Counted from the first letter of the stretch, positions 42,719 to 54,900 are shown. The stretch is 64,000 nt of DNA from Acanthosoma haemorrhoidale (GCA_930367205.1 OV884011.1:111157139-111221138), one strand, 5' to 3'. Translations and numbers: made by a program. The notes: generated by a model from the letters alone, not told the origin.

Positions 42719-44369
42719 CCTACTTTTCTTCTTAGAAGGAAACTTTATGAAAGCAGTTTATAACTATTGTTTATACAATCACTCTGTTCAATTGAAACAA
42801 TAAATTATGAAAATATTCTGAAAAGGAATAATTAGCTCCTTAACAAAACATTTTTTTTTTCAAAATTAGACCGAATCACTTCTCCTAGCTCAATTAAGGC
42901 CTTGTACCATATCATGTGACATATTCTTCAGCAACTCGGGGAGGTTGGTTATGGTTGTGGAATGTATAGTTGGCTTTGTAATGCTTTGTATAGCATGTTC
43001 AATGGGATTCATATCAGTAGAGGATAGTTGAAGAAAACACGAAGCATACACTCACGGTTACTAAAAATTGATAAATAATTTCTAATTCCGTTTCAGAAAT
43101 ATTGGCACTGCAAAGGTGAATTAAAAAAAAAAAAAAAAAACTCATACAATTGCGCAATTCATACATGGATGGCTTCCGGTTTTACGGACTCCGATTCGTG
43201 TTAGATATGAATAATGATTCCCTTTAAAATATTTTTATCACTCGTTCATGCGGGTATAAAATAATAATAAAACATTTCCTCTGAATGTTTCTGCATTCCA
43301 AGTATACGTTAGACGTAAACCAGGCACGTGTAGGATTAGTGTCTCCTTTTTTTTACGCTGAGCTACCCAAAGGCCATTTATTTTATTTCCTTAGGGAGAG
43401 CCCTTTATAACTTTGAGTTTTTACTTCTTTTATCGCTTAACATCTTTATGATATCTTATATATAGTTTTCTATTTCACGCAAATATCATTTTAATTAAAT
43501 AAATCTTTTTCATCTTATAATATAAACTACTAATAGTTTTCATCAATAGAATGATAATGAACACCACGATTTATCAAAAGTTAGAAATATATCGGAAGTT
43601 TTATAAAGACATTCCGCCTTAGCTACAAGGTACAGTAATTTAAATAAAATTAAAAAAAAACGTTCCCCCCTACCACTAAAATATGGTAGGTGGTTTCCTC
43701 CTCCAATTTTTATTTACTTTACCATACATTACAAATCAAGTTCTGGGATTCTTCTATGAAAGATAGATGTCGGGTTATTCTGCAGTGTCTAGTGAAAATG
43801 TCTGTTATAAAGTTATTGTTTATTGAAATGATGCGAGGTATTTACTTTTGAGAGTCTGCTGATAAATAGCTTGGCCATTCTTCCACTGATGATGTTGCTC
43901 CATTCTTCTTCTGTTCTTGTCCACGTCCACCGTTCCATATGAAGGAAGATATGGCTTTCGATAGGCCAATAGCTGGTTCAGAGCCAACAAAAGGTGAGTC
44001 TAATCCCTGCTTAGCTTATTCGACCACTCTCTCATAGTTCCCTACGGTTTAATACAACAAATATCTCCCGTTTCGTGATAATTGTCATATGTTTTCATGT
44101 TTACAAACTATTCACGTTATAACCAGTTATAACAATGAAAAAACAAAGTAAAAACACAATTATTTAACAATGACAACACACAAAACTATCAATAATAAAA
44201 CATATTTTAGTCCATTATTTATAACTTAACAACTGGGAATAGCACTGGCATATGTAATACATGAAGGCAGCGTAGAGTACTTACTTCCCTATATTATTGA
44301 AGCTACACTTACTTGAAGACCTTCTTCTTTTTAATATAGAATATCTCGATTCCTGCGCCTCATAGAGTC
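42719..44369. other. No supported gene
   Basis: AT-rich sequence with homopolymer runs (A-run near 43,125). No element end or open frame could be supported. Confidence 0.5.
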
Positions 44370-45000
44370 GTCGTTGAATTTTATTGGGTATGCCAGGAGT
44401 GTTCATTCAATTGACGAAAATGATGTCTTGACGTTATTTATTGAAAAATGGATATAGCCCTGATGTTAGTCTTCTTAGGGTTTAGGGAGCTAATTAAGGC
44501 CTCATACGCCTAAATTGGTTTCAAAAGAAGCTCGTATGACAACAGTTTCTGGGGCAAAGGATGATTTGAACATTGGTCCAATAAATCCTTTGCTGAGCCA
44601 GTGACTAAGTGTTTGTCGTTTTATTTTCCTCAGTGGTTTCCAAAACAGCGTATTATCCAGTGTAACTGTCAAGTAATGAACTGCGTTATCTTACTTCAAT
44701 TGTTGGTTCTCATAATCTACCACGTCAAAGGATGAACTTCATGTTAAAGGATTATGTAGGATACATTTTAATTTGACAGCTTGTACACTATAAGTTAAGT
44801 TGAGCAAAAGAAGGCCTTTGTCTGTGGGCAGTATTGTGGGTCATAAGTTGACGCCATTTTATCAGAGGTGGGTATGTCAGAGGTGAGGTTAGTATTATGT
44901 AACGGAACAAGTATTGAGCCTTGAAATACCTATGGTTTTTCATTATGAACATTTCGATTAATATTCACCTTCTGCAAAGGTTCGGTTTTCCAAGAAACAA
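44370..45000 (-). pseudogene. Decayed Jockey-type LINE, RT and C-terminal region
   Basis: Minus-strand translation across frames gives a motif-B remnant FQGSILVPLHNTNLTSDIPTSDKMA (split here as FQGSILVPL and TSDIPTSDKMA, about 44,860-44,935). Further on come LDNTLFWKPLRKIKRQTL (about 44,612-44,668) and ELLLKPI-stop-AYEA (about 44,494-44,540). The same order occurs in the longest LINE: PQGSVLGPILYNLYTADVP, then LDKRLTWNPHTRLKRQEL, then VILKPIWTYGIE. Many stops and indels are present. It is an old relative, not a copy of family 1 or 2. Confidence 0.5.
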
Positions 45001-45777
45001 TTCAGTCAAGAAGTAAGTATGTGGCAGTACCGGCCGTTGTTTGAAGTTAGGGCATATTCGGTCATTTTAATATTTTAATTAGTGTGGAAATGAATGAAAA
45101 AAAAATATGTTGAACCGGAATAAATAATTATGTCCTATCTATTGTTCACACAAAGGTATATCGTATTAGATTGATAAAAAAAAGCATTTATTCAATATCC
45201 TTGATTAATAATTAGGCTATGGTACATTACTAATTAATAACTCACTGGTGGTTTTCAATGACCAACAATAACATTGCTCTAGGACATGCTCCAGGTCAGC
45301 TCCATCATTCTTCGGAAAGGTACTCTGATTAGGGCGTCTCAAGCAGAAGTGCCGCGTTGTATAGTAATAGGCCGTTCCTACCGTTACCATGATAGGAACG
45401 GGTATTTCATTCATTCCGTTCCTTTTTCGTTACAAGCAGCCTTGCTATTCCATTAAACTTTCCTGTTATCTGGCAAGCGTTATCTCTAGAACTCTATTCC
45501 TGTATCAGGTTTTTGTTCATGCCCAACGCAATCACTCATTCTTAAAGAAAGAAAAATATTAAAATTACTTATATCATGTATTTCTGTAATAATTTATAAC
45601 TATAAATTTATTGTTATAATAGATTTAAATAAACTATAATTGCAACTTTCGAGCCGTGAGTCAACCAGGGGGTGAAAGGAAAGTGTCGAGCGTGAGCCAG
45701 TGATGGGAGATGATTTTACCTTGTGTAACAAACACGGGGTTGGAGGGGCCAAGAAGAACGGAGCTATTAGGAACAGA
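45001..45777. other. Flanking DNA of the longest LINE; no supported gene
   Basis: The 65-codon minus frame at 45,217-45,414 contains DLEHVLEQC, vaguely like LINE C-terminal cysteine motifs, but is too short to call. The end of this stretch (45,700-45,777) is open in frame with the LINE ORF1 but lies outside the element as defined by its TSD (45,766-45,777, ATTAGGAACAGA). Confidence 0.55.
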
Positions 45778-45783
45778 GTACAA

Positions 45784-46983
45784 ATGACCTCCTCTGCAGC
45801 TAGTTCCATGGAGGAGATACCTCCACAGGCCAGCACATCCAAAAAAGAAACAGCCTTAGAGTCCCCTTTTTTCACGCCAAACACCTTTGAGGCTTTGAAA
45901 AATATCCCAACAGAAGAAATGGAAGTCAACAAAACTCCAACACAGCCCAAACCGCCTGCTCTTTTTGTACGCAACATTAGCAACTTCAAATTACTATGCT
46001 CACAAATGAGCAAAATTGTTGGTACCGGAAAATATACGTGCCTCAATCGCTCTCGGGATACAAAAATTTCCCCAGACACTCCCGATACTTATCCAGCGAT
46101 TGTTAAATATTTAGATGAAACCAATGCAGACTACCACACCTACCAATTAAAGCAGGAACGATCACTCCGAGTGGTGATCAGAAATTTGCACCCGACCACA
46201 CCAGCTGACGAAATAGAAGAAGAACTCTCAGCTCTCGGGTACAAGGTTCGCCAAATAACAAACGTGTTGCGCGAGGATAGGCAACAGGATAAAACAATAA
46301 AAACGGCATTGCCACTGTTCTTTGTTGATCTCGAGAGGACACCTGGAGTTGAGAAGATATACGACCTAACAAACCTGTACTACACTAGGGTACAGGTTGA
46401 AAAACCGTATCCCAATCGCGATATCGTCCAGTGCCATAACTGTCAGGCGTATGGGCATACAAAATCTTACTGCCACCACCCTCCCAGGTGTGTTAAGTGC
46501 AGTGGGCAGCACAAAACCGAATTGTGCAAAAAGCCCCTTAAATCACCTGCAGTATGCGTGTTTTGCCAGCAAGGACATCCAGCCAACTACAAGGGCTGCG
46601 AGGCATACAGAACGCTGAAGTCCAGGACAGAACAACGTCGACAGCCAGAAGAGAAAAAACTTGCAGCAAGAAGCGGCCCAGCCAGAAATTTGAGGCCTTT
46701 TGTCTCTTTTGCCGATGCCGTTTGTAACAGAGAGCAGTCACAGGCACCGCCCACTCCCTGTCCACAAGATCACCTTTCCCAGCATTCCATTCATCCCGTT
46801 AACCCTCAAGCTCAATCCCATCCTCAACCACACATCTCGCATATTCCTCCACCTTCAAGTTCTTCGGATCTTACTAGCCTATTAAACTCATTCCTTACAG
46901 AGTTCAGAACCCTAATTACCCCTCTCATTTCCCTTCTTACAAATCTTGTCTCCTACCTTATCCCCGTTAAACAAAATCCATAA
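45784..46983 (+). CDS. ORF1 gag-like protein of Jockey family 1 (N-terminally truncated)
   Basis: The first ATG inside the element is at 45,784, giving 399 aa. The open frame extends in frame to 45,700, but that part is flanking DNA. Residues about 85-205 contain FVRNISNFKLLCSQM, the ERSLRVVIRNLHPTTP block and LPLFFVDLERT, the Pre-C2HC-type domain of Jockey gag proteins. Three zinc knuckles follow from residue 217: CHNCQAYGHTKSYC (C-x2-C-x4-H-x4-C), CVKCSGQHKTELC (C-x2-C-x3-H-x4-C) and CVFCQQGHPANYKGC. A Ser/Pro-rich tail and a hydrophobic C-terminus end the protein. The role in the family is to bind element RNA and form RNP particles. The frame ends in a single TAA directly before ORF2. Confidence 0.85.
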   Translation: MTSSAASSMEEIPPQASTSKKETALESPFFTPNTFEALKNIPTEEMEVNKTPTQPKPPALFVRNISNFKLLCSQMSKIVGTGKYTCLNRSRDTKISPDTPDTYPAIVKYLDETNADYHTYQLKQERSLRVVIRNLHPTTPADEIEEELSALGYKVRQITNVLREDRQQDKTIKTALPLFFVDLERTPGVEKIYDLTNLYYTRVQVEKPYPNRDIVQCHNCQAYGHTKSYCHHPPRCVKCSGQHKTELCKKPLKSPAVCVFCQQGHPANYKGCEAYRTLKSRTEQRRQPEEKKLAARSGPARNLRPFVSFADAVCNREQSQAPPTPCPQDHLSQHSIHPVNPQAQSHPQPHISHIPPPSSSSDLTSLLNSFLTEFRTLITPLISLLTNLVSYLIPVKQNP

Positions 46984-49674
46984 GTGGATCCTTCCGACTC
47001 CTTATCCATTCTCCTTTGGAATGCGAATGGTGTTCGCACCCACACTAACGAACTGACAGCACTACTCCACGACAAAAACATCGACGTAGCTCTCATTACT
47101 GAAACAAGACTAACGAGTAAACGACCATTTACTGTTCGACAGTACAAGACTTATCGAACTGATCACCCAGATGGAACAGCTCATGCAGGTACCGCTGTCA
47201 TTGTCCATAACTCCATATCCCACCACATAGTTCCTCTGGTGGCACATGATTTCCTTCAATCCACTGCAGTGTCAATCACCACCTTCACTTTTCCCCTTAC
47301 ACTAGCATCAGTGTACTGCCCTCCCAATAAATCCATTTCCGACTCCCAATTCATCTCCTTTCTAGACTCCATAGGACATCGTTTCCTTGTGGGTGGGGAC
47401 TTTAATGCGAAGCACCAACACTGGGGGTCAAGATCCACTAATACACGAGGACGTGCTTTGCTGTCTGCACTCACACGGAAACATTGCTCCACTATCACTC
47501 CTGACACAGCCACCTATTGGCCATCTGATCTCAACCGAAATCCTGATCTCCTTGACTTCTTTTTTTACAATAATTTAGGAACACTTTACTATTCACTCAC
47601 GCGCCTCGATGACCTCTCCTCTGATCATAGTCCTTTATTATTAACCATTTCCCTAAGACCAATTCACAAACTGCCTCCTCCTTCATTTATTAGGGGCCCA
47701 GTTGACTGGGACCACTTCCGCCAGCTACTTACGGAGTCCGTAAACCTCAAATTGTCCCTGAAAACATCCCAAGACCTAGACGATGCAGTGCATTCTTTCA
47801 CTACTCTGGTCCAGAGGTCGGCTTGGGAGGCATCGTCACCCCATCGTCACCCAAAAATCCATAATCATAATCGTTTACCTCAGCATCTCAAAGACCTAAT
47901 CCAATCCAAACGCCGCTCCAGAACAGTGTGGCAAAGATCCCGACATCCTGCTGATCGCCGCTCGTACAATCAGTACTGCCGATTGGTAAAGCGGCGATTG
48001 GCATCCTTCCGTTCCGATTCTTTCAATTCCTACCTCTCCTCTCTGTCTACCAGGGATAACTCGTTGTGGAATTTAACCAAAAAAATCCTAAAGTATCAAC
48101 CTGTTTCACATCCACTCCGTCGTGATGATGGGTCCTGGGCGGCTTCGGATGGGGATAGGTCGGAGGAATTTGCTCTGCATCTTACCCATACTTTCACACC
48201 TCACCTTTCTCATCAAAGCCATACTCACAGCACAACTGTGGAAGATTTCCTCACTTCACCTATTCCTCTCTCTCTTCCACCAAAAGCCGTTAATCCCTCT
48301 GAGGTCAAATACCTTCTGAAAAACTTACCTTACCGAAAATCCCCTGGATATGATCTCCTTACTCCTCAAATTCTCAAACAGCTTCCTCCTAAAGCCATAA
48401 TCTTTTTAACCTATATATACAATTGCATTATCCGAACGACGCACTTTCCTCTCCTCTGGAAACATTCCATTATTGTCCTATTCGCCAAACCCGGTAAACC
48501 ACCCAATGAAGCCTCATCTTACCGTCCAATTAGCCTACTCCCTATCCTCTCAAAAATATTTGAGAAACTCCTACTAAAACGTCTACTTCCAATTGTTGAA
48601 TCCAAAAACCTTTTTCCCACACACTAGTTTGGTTTCCGCCAACGACATTCCACTGCTCAACAAGGCCTTCGCGTTGTTGATCACATCTCCTCAGCCCTAG
48701 AAGCCAAACAGTATTGCACTGCTGCCTTTCTCGATATAGCTCAAGCTTTTGACAGGGTTTGGCACGCAGGTTTGCTCTACAAGCTCAAAAGATATTTACC
48801 ACAGACCCTTTTCCTAATCCTACTGTCCTACCTTTCAAACCGCTTCTTCCAAGTCCGCTGTGGTTTAGAATACTCTAACTACTATCCCATAAGTGCAGGA
48901 GTTCCACAGGGCAGTGTCCTGGGCCCCATCCTCTATAACCTATACACCGCTGATGTCCCCTTTACTCCCAATACCTTCTTGGCCACATTTGCAGATGACA
49001 CTGCAGTCTTGTCATCCCACCCAGACCCCGTCATAGCATCCCATAACCTTCAAAAACACCTTTACGAGATCGAGTATTGGTGCAATCAATGGCGGATCAA
49101 AGTTAATGAAGCAAAATGCTCCCACATTACCTTCACCCTTTGTCGCAAGTCTTGTCCACTAGTTTATTTTAATTCTATTCCTCTCCCTGTATCCGAGACA
49201 GTACGGTACTTAGGCTTCCATCTTGACAAACGACTGACCTGGAACCCACATACGAGACTAAAAAGACAAGAACTAAACAGACGCTTTGGACAACTGTACA
49301 GACTACTTCAAAGGACATCCCATCTCTCAATAGAAAATAAACTACTAATCTACAAAGTTATACTTAAACCAATCTGGACATACGGAATAGAGCTATGGGG
49401 GACAGCAAAAAAGTCGAACATCAAGCGTATCCAATCCTTTCAATCAAAAGTCCTGAGAACAATAGTAAATGCCCCTTATTATGTCAGCAACAAAACCCTT
49501 CATAACGACCTTAACATACCCTACATTCTAGAACTCATCCCTTCCAAGTTTATGAAATTCCACAGTAGCCTTTCCAACCACCCTAATCCTGTAGCACAGT
49601 CATTGCACTGCGCCACTCATCCCTATAATCCTCCTCGGAGACTGAAACGGCAGTGGCCTCGTGACCTGCTATGA
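46984..49674 (+). pseudogene. ORF2 (APE endonuclease and reverse transcriptase) of Jockey family 1, one amber stop
   Basis: The frame has 896 codons and is the same frame as ORF1. The first codon after the ORF1 stop is GTG, not ATG. APE endonuclease residues are N13 and N15 in WNANG, E40 in ITETRL, D139/N141 in GGDFNAKH, and H215 in SSDHSPL. RT residues are the SSYRPISLLPILSKIFEK block, motif A D584 in FLDIAQAFDRVW, motif B GVPQGSVLGP, and motif C D671/D672 in FADDTAVL. The Jockey-type C-terminus has WTYGIELWGTA and LHNDLNIPYI. One TAG at 48,625-48,627 interrupts the RT before GFRQRHSTA; the sister copy at 23,060 has CAG there. No frameshift is present, so decay is minimal. Confidence 0.9.
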
Positions 49675-49994
49675 ACGCGTGACAGTGGGAGTCCTGGCAA
49701 TAGCCAGTTTCTCCAATCATGTCCTGAGCATCTGTGGCTCTCGCGCTCTTGGTCAGCCTCCACTGGCTAGTATCCGGTGACGCGGCTGACGGAGGAGCGT
49801 GGGGGACTTCCCAAGACTCCGCTTTCTCTTCGCGGTGGATTTGGGGGGTCTCTGGGCTGTCTGTAAATATTGTATGAATGAGCGAGTGAATGATGAACTG
49901 TAAATATGGTATGAATGAGAGCATTTATCTTAATTACTTATTGCCTTATAAAAGGCAGATTGTAATTTTAGCACAATAAAGGATTATATATAAA
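49675..49994 (+). other. 3' UTR of Jockey family 1
   Basis: About 320 bp, shared with the other copies as the best-preserved part of the family. It ends GGCAGATTGTAATTTTAGC, ACAATAAAGG (signal AATAAA at 49,975-49,980) and a short AT-rich tail. Different copies have different tails (A-run, TTG/TAA mix, ATATATAA). Confidence 0.85.
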
Positions 49995-50006
49995 ATTAGG
50001 AACAGA

Positions 50007-50560
50007 ACGAATAGCGAGGAACAACAAGAGGGTTGGGCGTATCGAGGTACAAGAACAAGTCGAAATACTCATGGAACAGAACAGAACGAAGACTGGGTAA
50101 TTAAAAGAGGTGAAACAGAAAAATCCAGGGCGTGCACCGTTCCTGAACGTTTCCACTACTGAAGTAATAGAAACGAACGAAGACTGGGTAACGAAAAGAG
50201 GTTGTAATGGAAAAGCCCATGCCGTGTACTACTCCTAATCGCTCCCATCGCTGCACAATGACAACCTCTCTTATTTCTTACCTCTCTAACTTGATAACGC
50301 CTTAACGCACTAGATTATTAGGAAAAAAGCAAACTGACTAACATTTGCATCTTTGCTGCATTTATCTTGGATTTTCTGTTTTTCAGATATTTTAATAACG
50401 GTTAATAAATTTTAATATTTTTTAACAGTGGAGTGGAACAAAGACCGGGGGGGGGGAGGAAGGAAACGGGCGGATTGAGTAACGAAAGAAGTCAAAATAC
50501 CAATAACGGAAAAATCCAGGCCATGTACCATTCTCAATCGTTCCCACGTTCTGAACCGTT
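50007..50560. repeat. Degenerate repeated segment, three imperfect units
   Basis: Three stretches (about 50,080-50,160, 50,165-50,240 and 50,455-50,560) share the order 'GGGTAAYKAAARAGG', then 'GGAAAARYCCAKGSC', then 'GTRYACYRYTCCT'. The similarity is visible by eye but eroded. A poly-G run sits near 50,445. Function is unknown. Confidence 0.45.
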
Positions 50561-51540
50561 ACTCCTTCCATTCCACCAGTAACGCTCCATACCTAGTTGC
50601 TTGGGTTTTAGACGAAGCCGTGAAGGGCGAGGGAACAAATCCTTAATTCTTTGCCGTATGCCAGCCTCAGGTCCAACGTACTTTAAGATAGATCTTAAGA
50701 GAGATTTAATCACCAACACAGCTTTATTTATACATGATGTTGGTTTTTTATCTTTGTTGTTGTGGCTCATAAGAATGACTGAAGCTGTTGTTGACTGAAG
50801 CGTGTATGAAAATACTGATTAGTGAGCAGATATGGTCGATGATGATTATGAACTTATCCCAGACAGAGTTAAAAAGAAAAGTTAATTTCACAAGAGCTTT
50901 TTGGCGAAATGATGACATATTTCAGAAGCAATCAGATCTTAAACAGGCGATTCCCCTTTCGGAAGCCGTTCGATTTTATGAAGTAGAGGAATCGAGAGTG
51001 GTACTGAAGTGTCAACTACAGTTAGTACTTCACTGTCTTAATACTTAAGGGTTAGTCGGTTATATGAGGAATAGGGGTAGAAAACGGTGAATCGTTTTAT
51101 TTTCTGTTCGTCCGAAATTTTTGTAGTATAGGTTTGACAACACTCTAAACAGCATGGATAATGTCTAGTGTAGTAAGTGTTTTCGTGTTTCTCTCTATAG
51201 ACCCCTATCTTCGGCATTCATGGATAAATAGTAATTGTTATATATGCATGTTTTATAAGTTTTGATTTCTGTTTTTAGTGTGTTTTTCACGTGATTTCTG
51301 ATCCTCATTGTAGGACAAAAGTCTTGTCCGATGCCATTTTTTCCGTTATTAGGATATTAAGGGTATTGAGGATGTAAGTGTACATCCTTAACTTGCAGCG
51401 TTTTTTCGCGAAAGAGCACACTGAGTATCTATTCTTATTCTTTTGGAGCCTGTTGTTGCCACCTCCTAATGACGAATAATTAAGTTCCCCTCTTCTCGAA
51501 CAGATCATATCTATCACTGTTTCCATATGTTTAATAAAGC
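50561..51540. other. No recognised gene
   Basis: Open frames of 65 and 86 codons (50,601-50,798 and 50,788-51,048) show no known motif. They may be parts of an old element. The composition is less AT-rich around 50,590-50,690. Confidence 0.4.
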
Positions 51541-51945
51541 TTATGACGACAGTCTTAGTGGGGGAGAAGATAGTGGGGAGAACAGCCGCTGGTGGGGACG
51601 GCTCCCCACCACGACTGGCCGCCTATATAAACGTCCTCAGACAGACCCCAGAAAGAAACAAACCGACACCTTGAACACTTCTCCCTCGCGGACGACGGTT
51701 GCCGTGGCCTTACAAACTTACCAGTAGCGTCTCCCACGGCAATCCAGTCTGCTTCTCTCCGGTTCACACTCGCCTTTGGGATCCAGACAGTTTTCGCCTA
51801 CCCTTAGATATTGAGTGTGAATTCGTGGTTTTCCAAGACTACATAAACTACCTATAAACCTACCCTGTACCTCTTCTCCTGAACATAGTGCTTTTTCGGG
51901 GTACACGCTTTTTAAGATCTTATGGAGTCAGATCAAAACGAATTA
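51541..51945 (+). mobile_element. Divergent LTR-like fragment
   Basis: From about 51,690 the sequence follows the 3' half of LTRs A-C: GACGACGGTTGCCGTGGCC, AGTAGCGTCTCCCACGGCAA, TCTCCGGTTCACACTCGCC, TTTGGGATCC, then CTTCTCCTGAACATAGTG and ATGGAGTCAGAT near 51,930. The part before it differs and has its own TATA-like CTATATAAACG near 51,623. The standard end CGACCCGACA is not found. A TGTAGCGACCC at 52,044 resembles an LTR start but is not followed by LTR sequence. It is a fragment of a distinct subfamily or a recombinant. Confidence 0.6.
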
Positions 51946-54900
51946 GGCTGCCCGCCGACTAGGCCGGCAGCCAGGGTGAAAGACCACAGGTCTGCCCACC
52001 TTTATCTCTTTATTGGCGTTCGCCGGACGGTGGCTAAGAGGTTGTAGCGACCCTAGCCCGCGGCGGACGTCTCATCCCCACTTTGGAGATACTCAGTTAT
52101 CCGAGCCCGACGGAGCCTTTAGATCCATGCGGAATACTAATCTCTCGTTTAGAACATTTCTAAAATATGTATAATAGTTGCTTGATGATCAAACTTTGTC
52201 AGAATAGAATTGTTAGGAGAGTTATAACCTCTACTAAAATATCTGTTCGCTTACTATGCGATGATGGCTAGTAGGTTGGAGAATCGGGTGAAATATAATT
52301 TACAACACTGTTTACTGTCATCAAGGGAACAGTTACTTGGTCTCGTGTAAAAGGTGCCTACATCCACAACAGAAGCTGCCACGTTTATATTTTATTTTTT
52401 ACTCTTCCATAATAACTGAGTAGGGACGATCAAGTAGCCGGTAGGGGCTGGGGCCGCGAGAAGGGGGAGTGTACGAAAAAAGGCAAAGCAGGTAATCGAC
52501 ATCCACAGTACCTACAGCCGCAGACAAAAAAGAAAAACCTTCATTGTGTACTATTTATTGTTTTATCACTATAATTTTAGTTTAAGTACACAGTGTAAGG
52601 CAGTTCAGTTAACGTTTTATGTATTTCCTTTTCATACTGTAAATGAAATTTAATATTCCATGACCTTTCCTTCATTTAATTTTGAAGTTCAGCTAACTAA
52701 CTAATAATCGTCACGACCCAACCATCCGTTTAATAGACAGGCTACTGACCAGTTCTCATCAGCTTCTGTTAAATACATGATTTTCAGTCCACTCACTAGT
52801 TCTTAAACTTTTTTATTTATAACTGCATGTTCAATTATCTTGCTAACCGTAAATTTGAAACCAAACAGAGTGTAATCGTGTCAGTATCTCAGACGTTTCA
52901 CATCTTTAAACATAATAGTTCAATAATAGAACACACTTATTAAAACATAATTATAATTATTTCAAAAATAATAAAATCAAGATCAACTTATATATTGTAA
53001 TCTCTTGTATCATGTAAAACTAAACAGTTCAAATCAAAGATAAATAATCAAACATCCTAGTTAAACGTTTGTCTTAAGAGGCCCATAAATAATTTAATAC
53101 GATCCGATATTGAGTAGTGGCCCATTGGCTGAGTAACACTGCACTATACCAAGCCTCCCTCCTTGAGTGCTATACCCTGTAATAATTGAGACATAGGCGT
53201 CACAGCTATACTCAACCTTCCCGACCAAACGGTCCTGCAAAATTGCCTACCTTCTCATACATGGCAATATCAAGGCGTCCCAAGTTTGCCTAAAATCGTG
53301 CAAAAAATAAAAAATGTTATTTAATTAAAGTTATTCTCATTTTAGCTGGAAAATAATAAAAATAAATAAATCTCCTAACTCAATCACTAGAAAAAACTGA
53401 GAATTATTTTATTCGACGTCTAAGATGTAATTATATTTCATTGAGAAAAAAAGGAAAACTAAAAATTTCCCTGAGAGAAATCTTAATTGCGATTCACTTT
53501 TTTTTTCAAAACTTTGCTGTCACTTCTCAGAGCAAAACCTAAAAACTTGGTTAATCTACTATATTATATTTATGCTTACTATTTTTTTTCATTGTATACC
53601 TATTTGTTATAAATAAATGCAGACATACTGCCAAGCACGTACACAGGTGTGTGGACTAATTTTTAGAGTTTTCAAAGCATTAAAAAAGTTTGAATCCCGG
53701 ATACTATCCTTACCTCATAGGTAGGGAAAGTGAAAGTAATAGAGTGCTTTGCATATGGATATAGCTTCCAAAAAGTTTAAAAATATTGCGCTTTCAAATG
53801 TGCTCAAAATAAACTCTCTGTACACATGTTACTACCTGTGCACATCATCCCTGTAACTTGGCCAATGATAAAATAAAATTAATGCAACTCGCCAATGGAG
53901 TCCAGATATGCACTCATCAACCCTTTCTGTTTTCAGAATTGGTTAGAATTTAATAAACTCATACTCAACTATAAAATAATTTTTAAATTTACTCACGATT
54001 ATGTGAAATCGGCTGACTGAAAATCAATAATAGGAACAGTTCAGAACTATTAGACAAGCTGCACATCTAGTGAGTTTTTAATTGTGGAATAGTCACGGTA
54101 AGAAAACTAATAAAATTGGCTCGGTATTTGTCTGTGACTGCTGGGAATGGTGGGGGTTATAAGTCTAATTAACCTCCAAAAAACAAAAAAAAAAGAGAAC
54201 TTAGATAGTGTAAAGGCTTCGTTTGCCCGGTAAACAAATGGGTGATTTCGAGTGTATATGCTGCAGATTTTTTTATCGAACACATAATTTATAAAAATGT
54301 TAAAACTTCGCTGGAAATAATAATTTTCTAGTCTAACCTGATTCTCCGGAAACAAGTAATTTGTATAATCTTTCTATTTTTGAAGTTTTTGTTTTCCACG
54401 TTTACCTTTTTTGAACGTACGCTTAAAAATACTTAACGTTGAAAATACGTAAATCCTTCTAAGCTCCAATTTGATGTGTCGAATTTCAAATCGATTCAAA
54501 CATTTTTGCCTTCTTTATGGTAAAACATACATACATTGTGTTAGACAGACGAAAAGAGCATTTATCTGAATGATTTTATTTCTATACTTAATTGTTTGAT
54601 GAATAAATTTCCTAAATTCAAAAACTATTAAATTATGTTGTAAAATTTTAAATTAATTTTTATAATGTTTGTGTGTACTTATTGTGTCTATATCGAAATA
54701 TTAAAAGTAGCATAAACTATTGTTTGTCATCCTAGGACCGAGTGATTCCCTCAATATTTTGTTCCTCAATATCCTTCATTGCAGGTAATGGAATCTGTCA
54801 TCCAAACTCACCATTTTGTAGTTTTTAAAGGTTGGAAAAATGTAAATTCTAAGTTCACTGCTGGTTAGTCTAAAAATATGTAATCGCATTTCATTAACGA

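Larger units (their letters stand above)
45778..49994 (+). mobile_element. Longest Jockey family 1 LINE, 4.2 kb, with 12-bp TSD
   Basis: Perfect direct repeats ATTAGGAACAGA at 45,766-45,777 and 49,995-50,006 bound the insertion. It carries ORF1, ORF2 and a 320-bp 3' UTR that ends AATAAAGGATTATATATAA without a long A-tail. The 5' end is truncated within or near the start of ORF1, because the copy at 21,752 extends further upstream with a basic N-terminal segment. It is the reference for at least eight partial copies in this window. It is nearly intact, with one nonsense codon in ORF2. Confidence 0.9.

Noticed and set aside
45217..45414. Minus frame with DLEHVLEQC, like the cysteine motif at LINE C-termini
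   Set aside because: It is too short and isolated, with no RT or 3' end signal next to it.
50601..51048. Two plus-strand frames of 65 and 86 codons as small host genes
   Set aside because: There is no recognisable domain, splice context or repeat of the frame elsewhere; evidence is insufficient.
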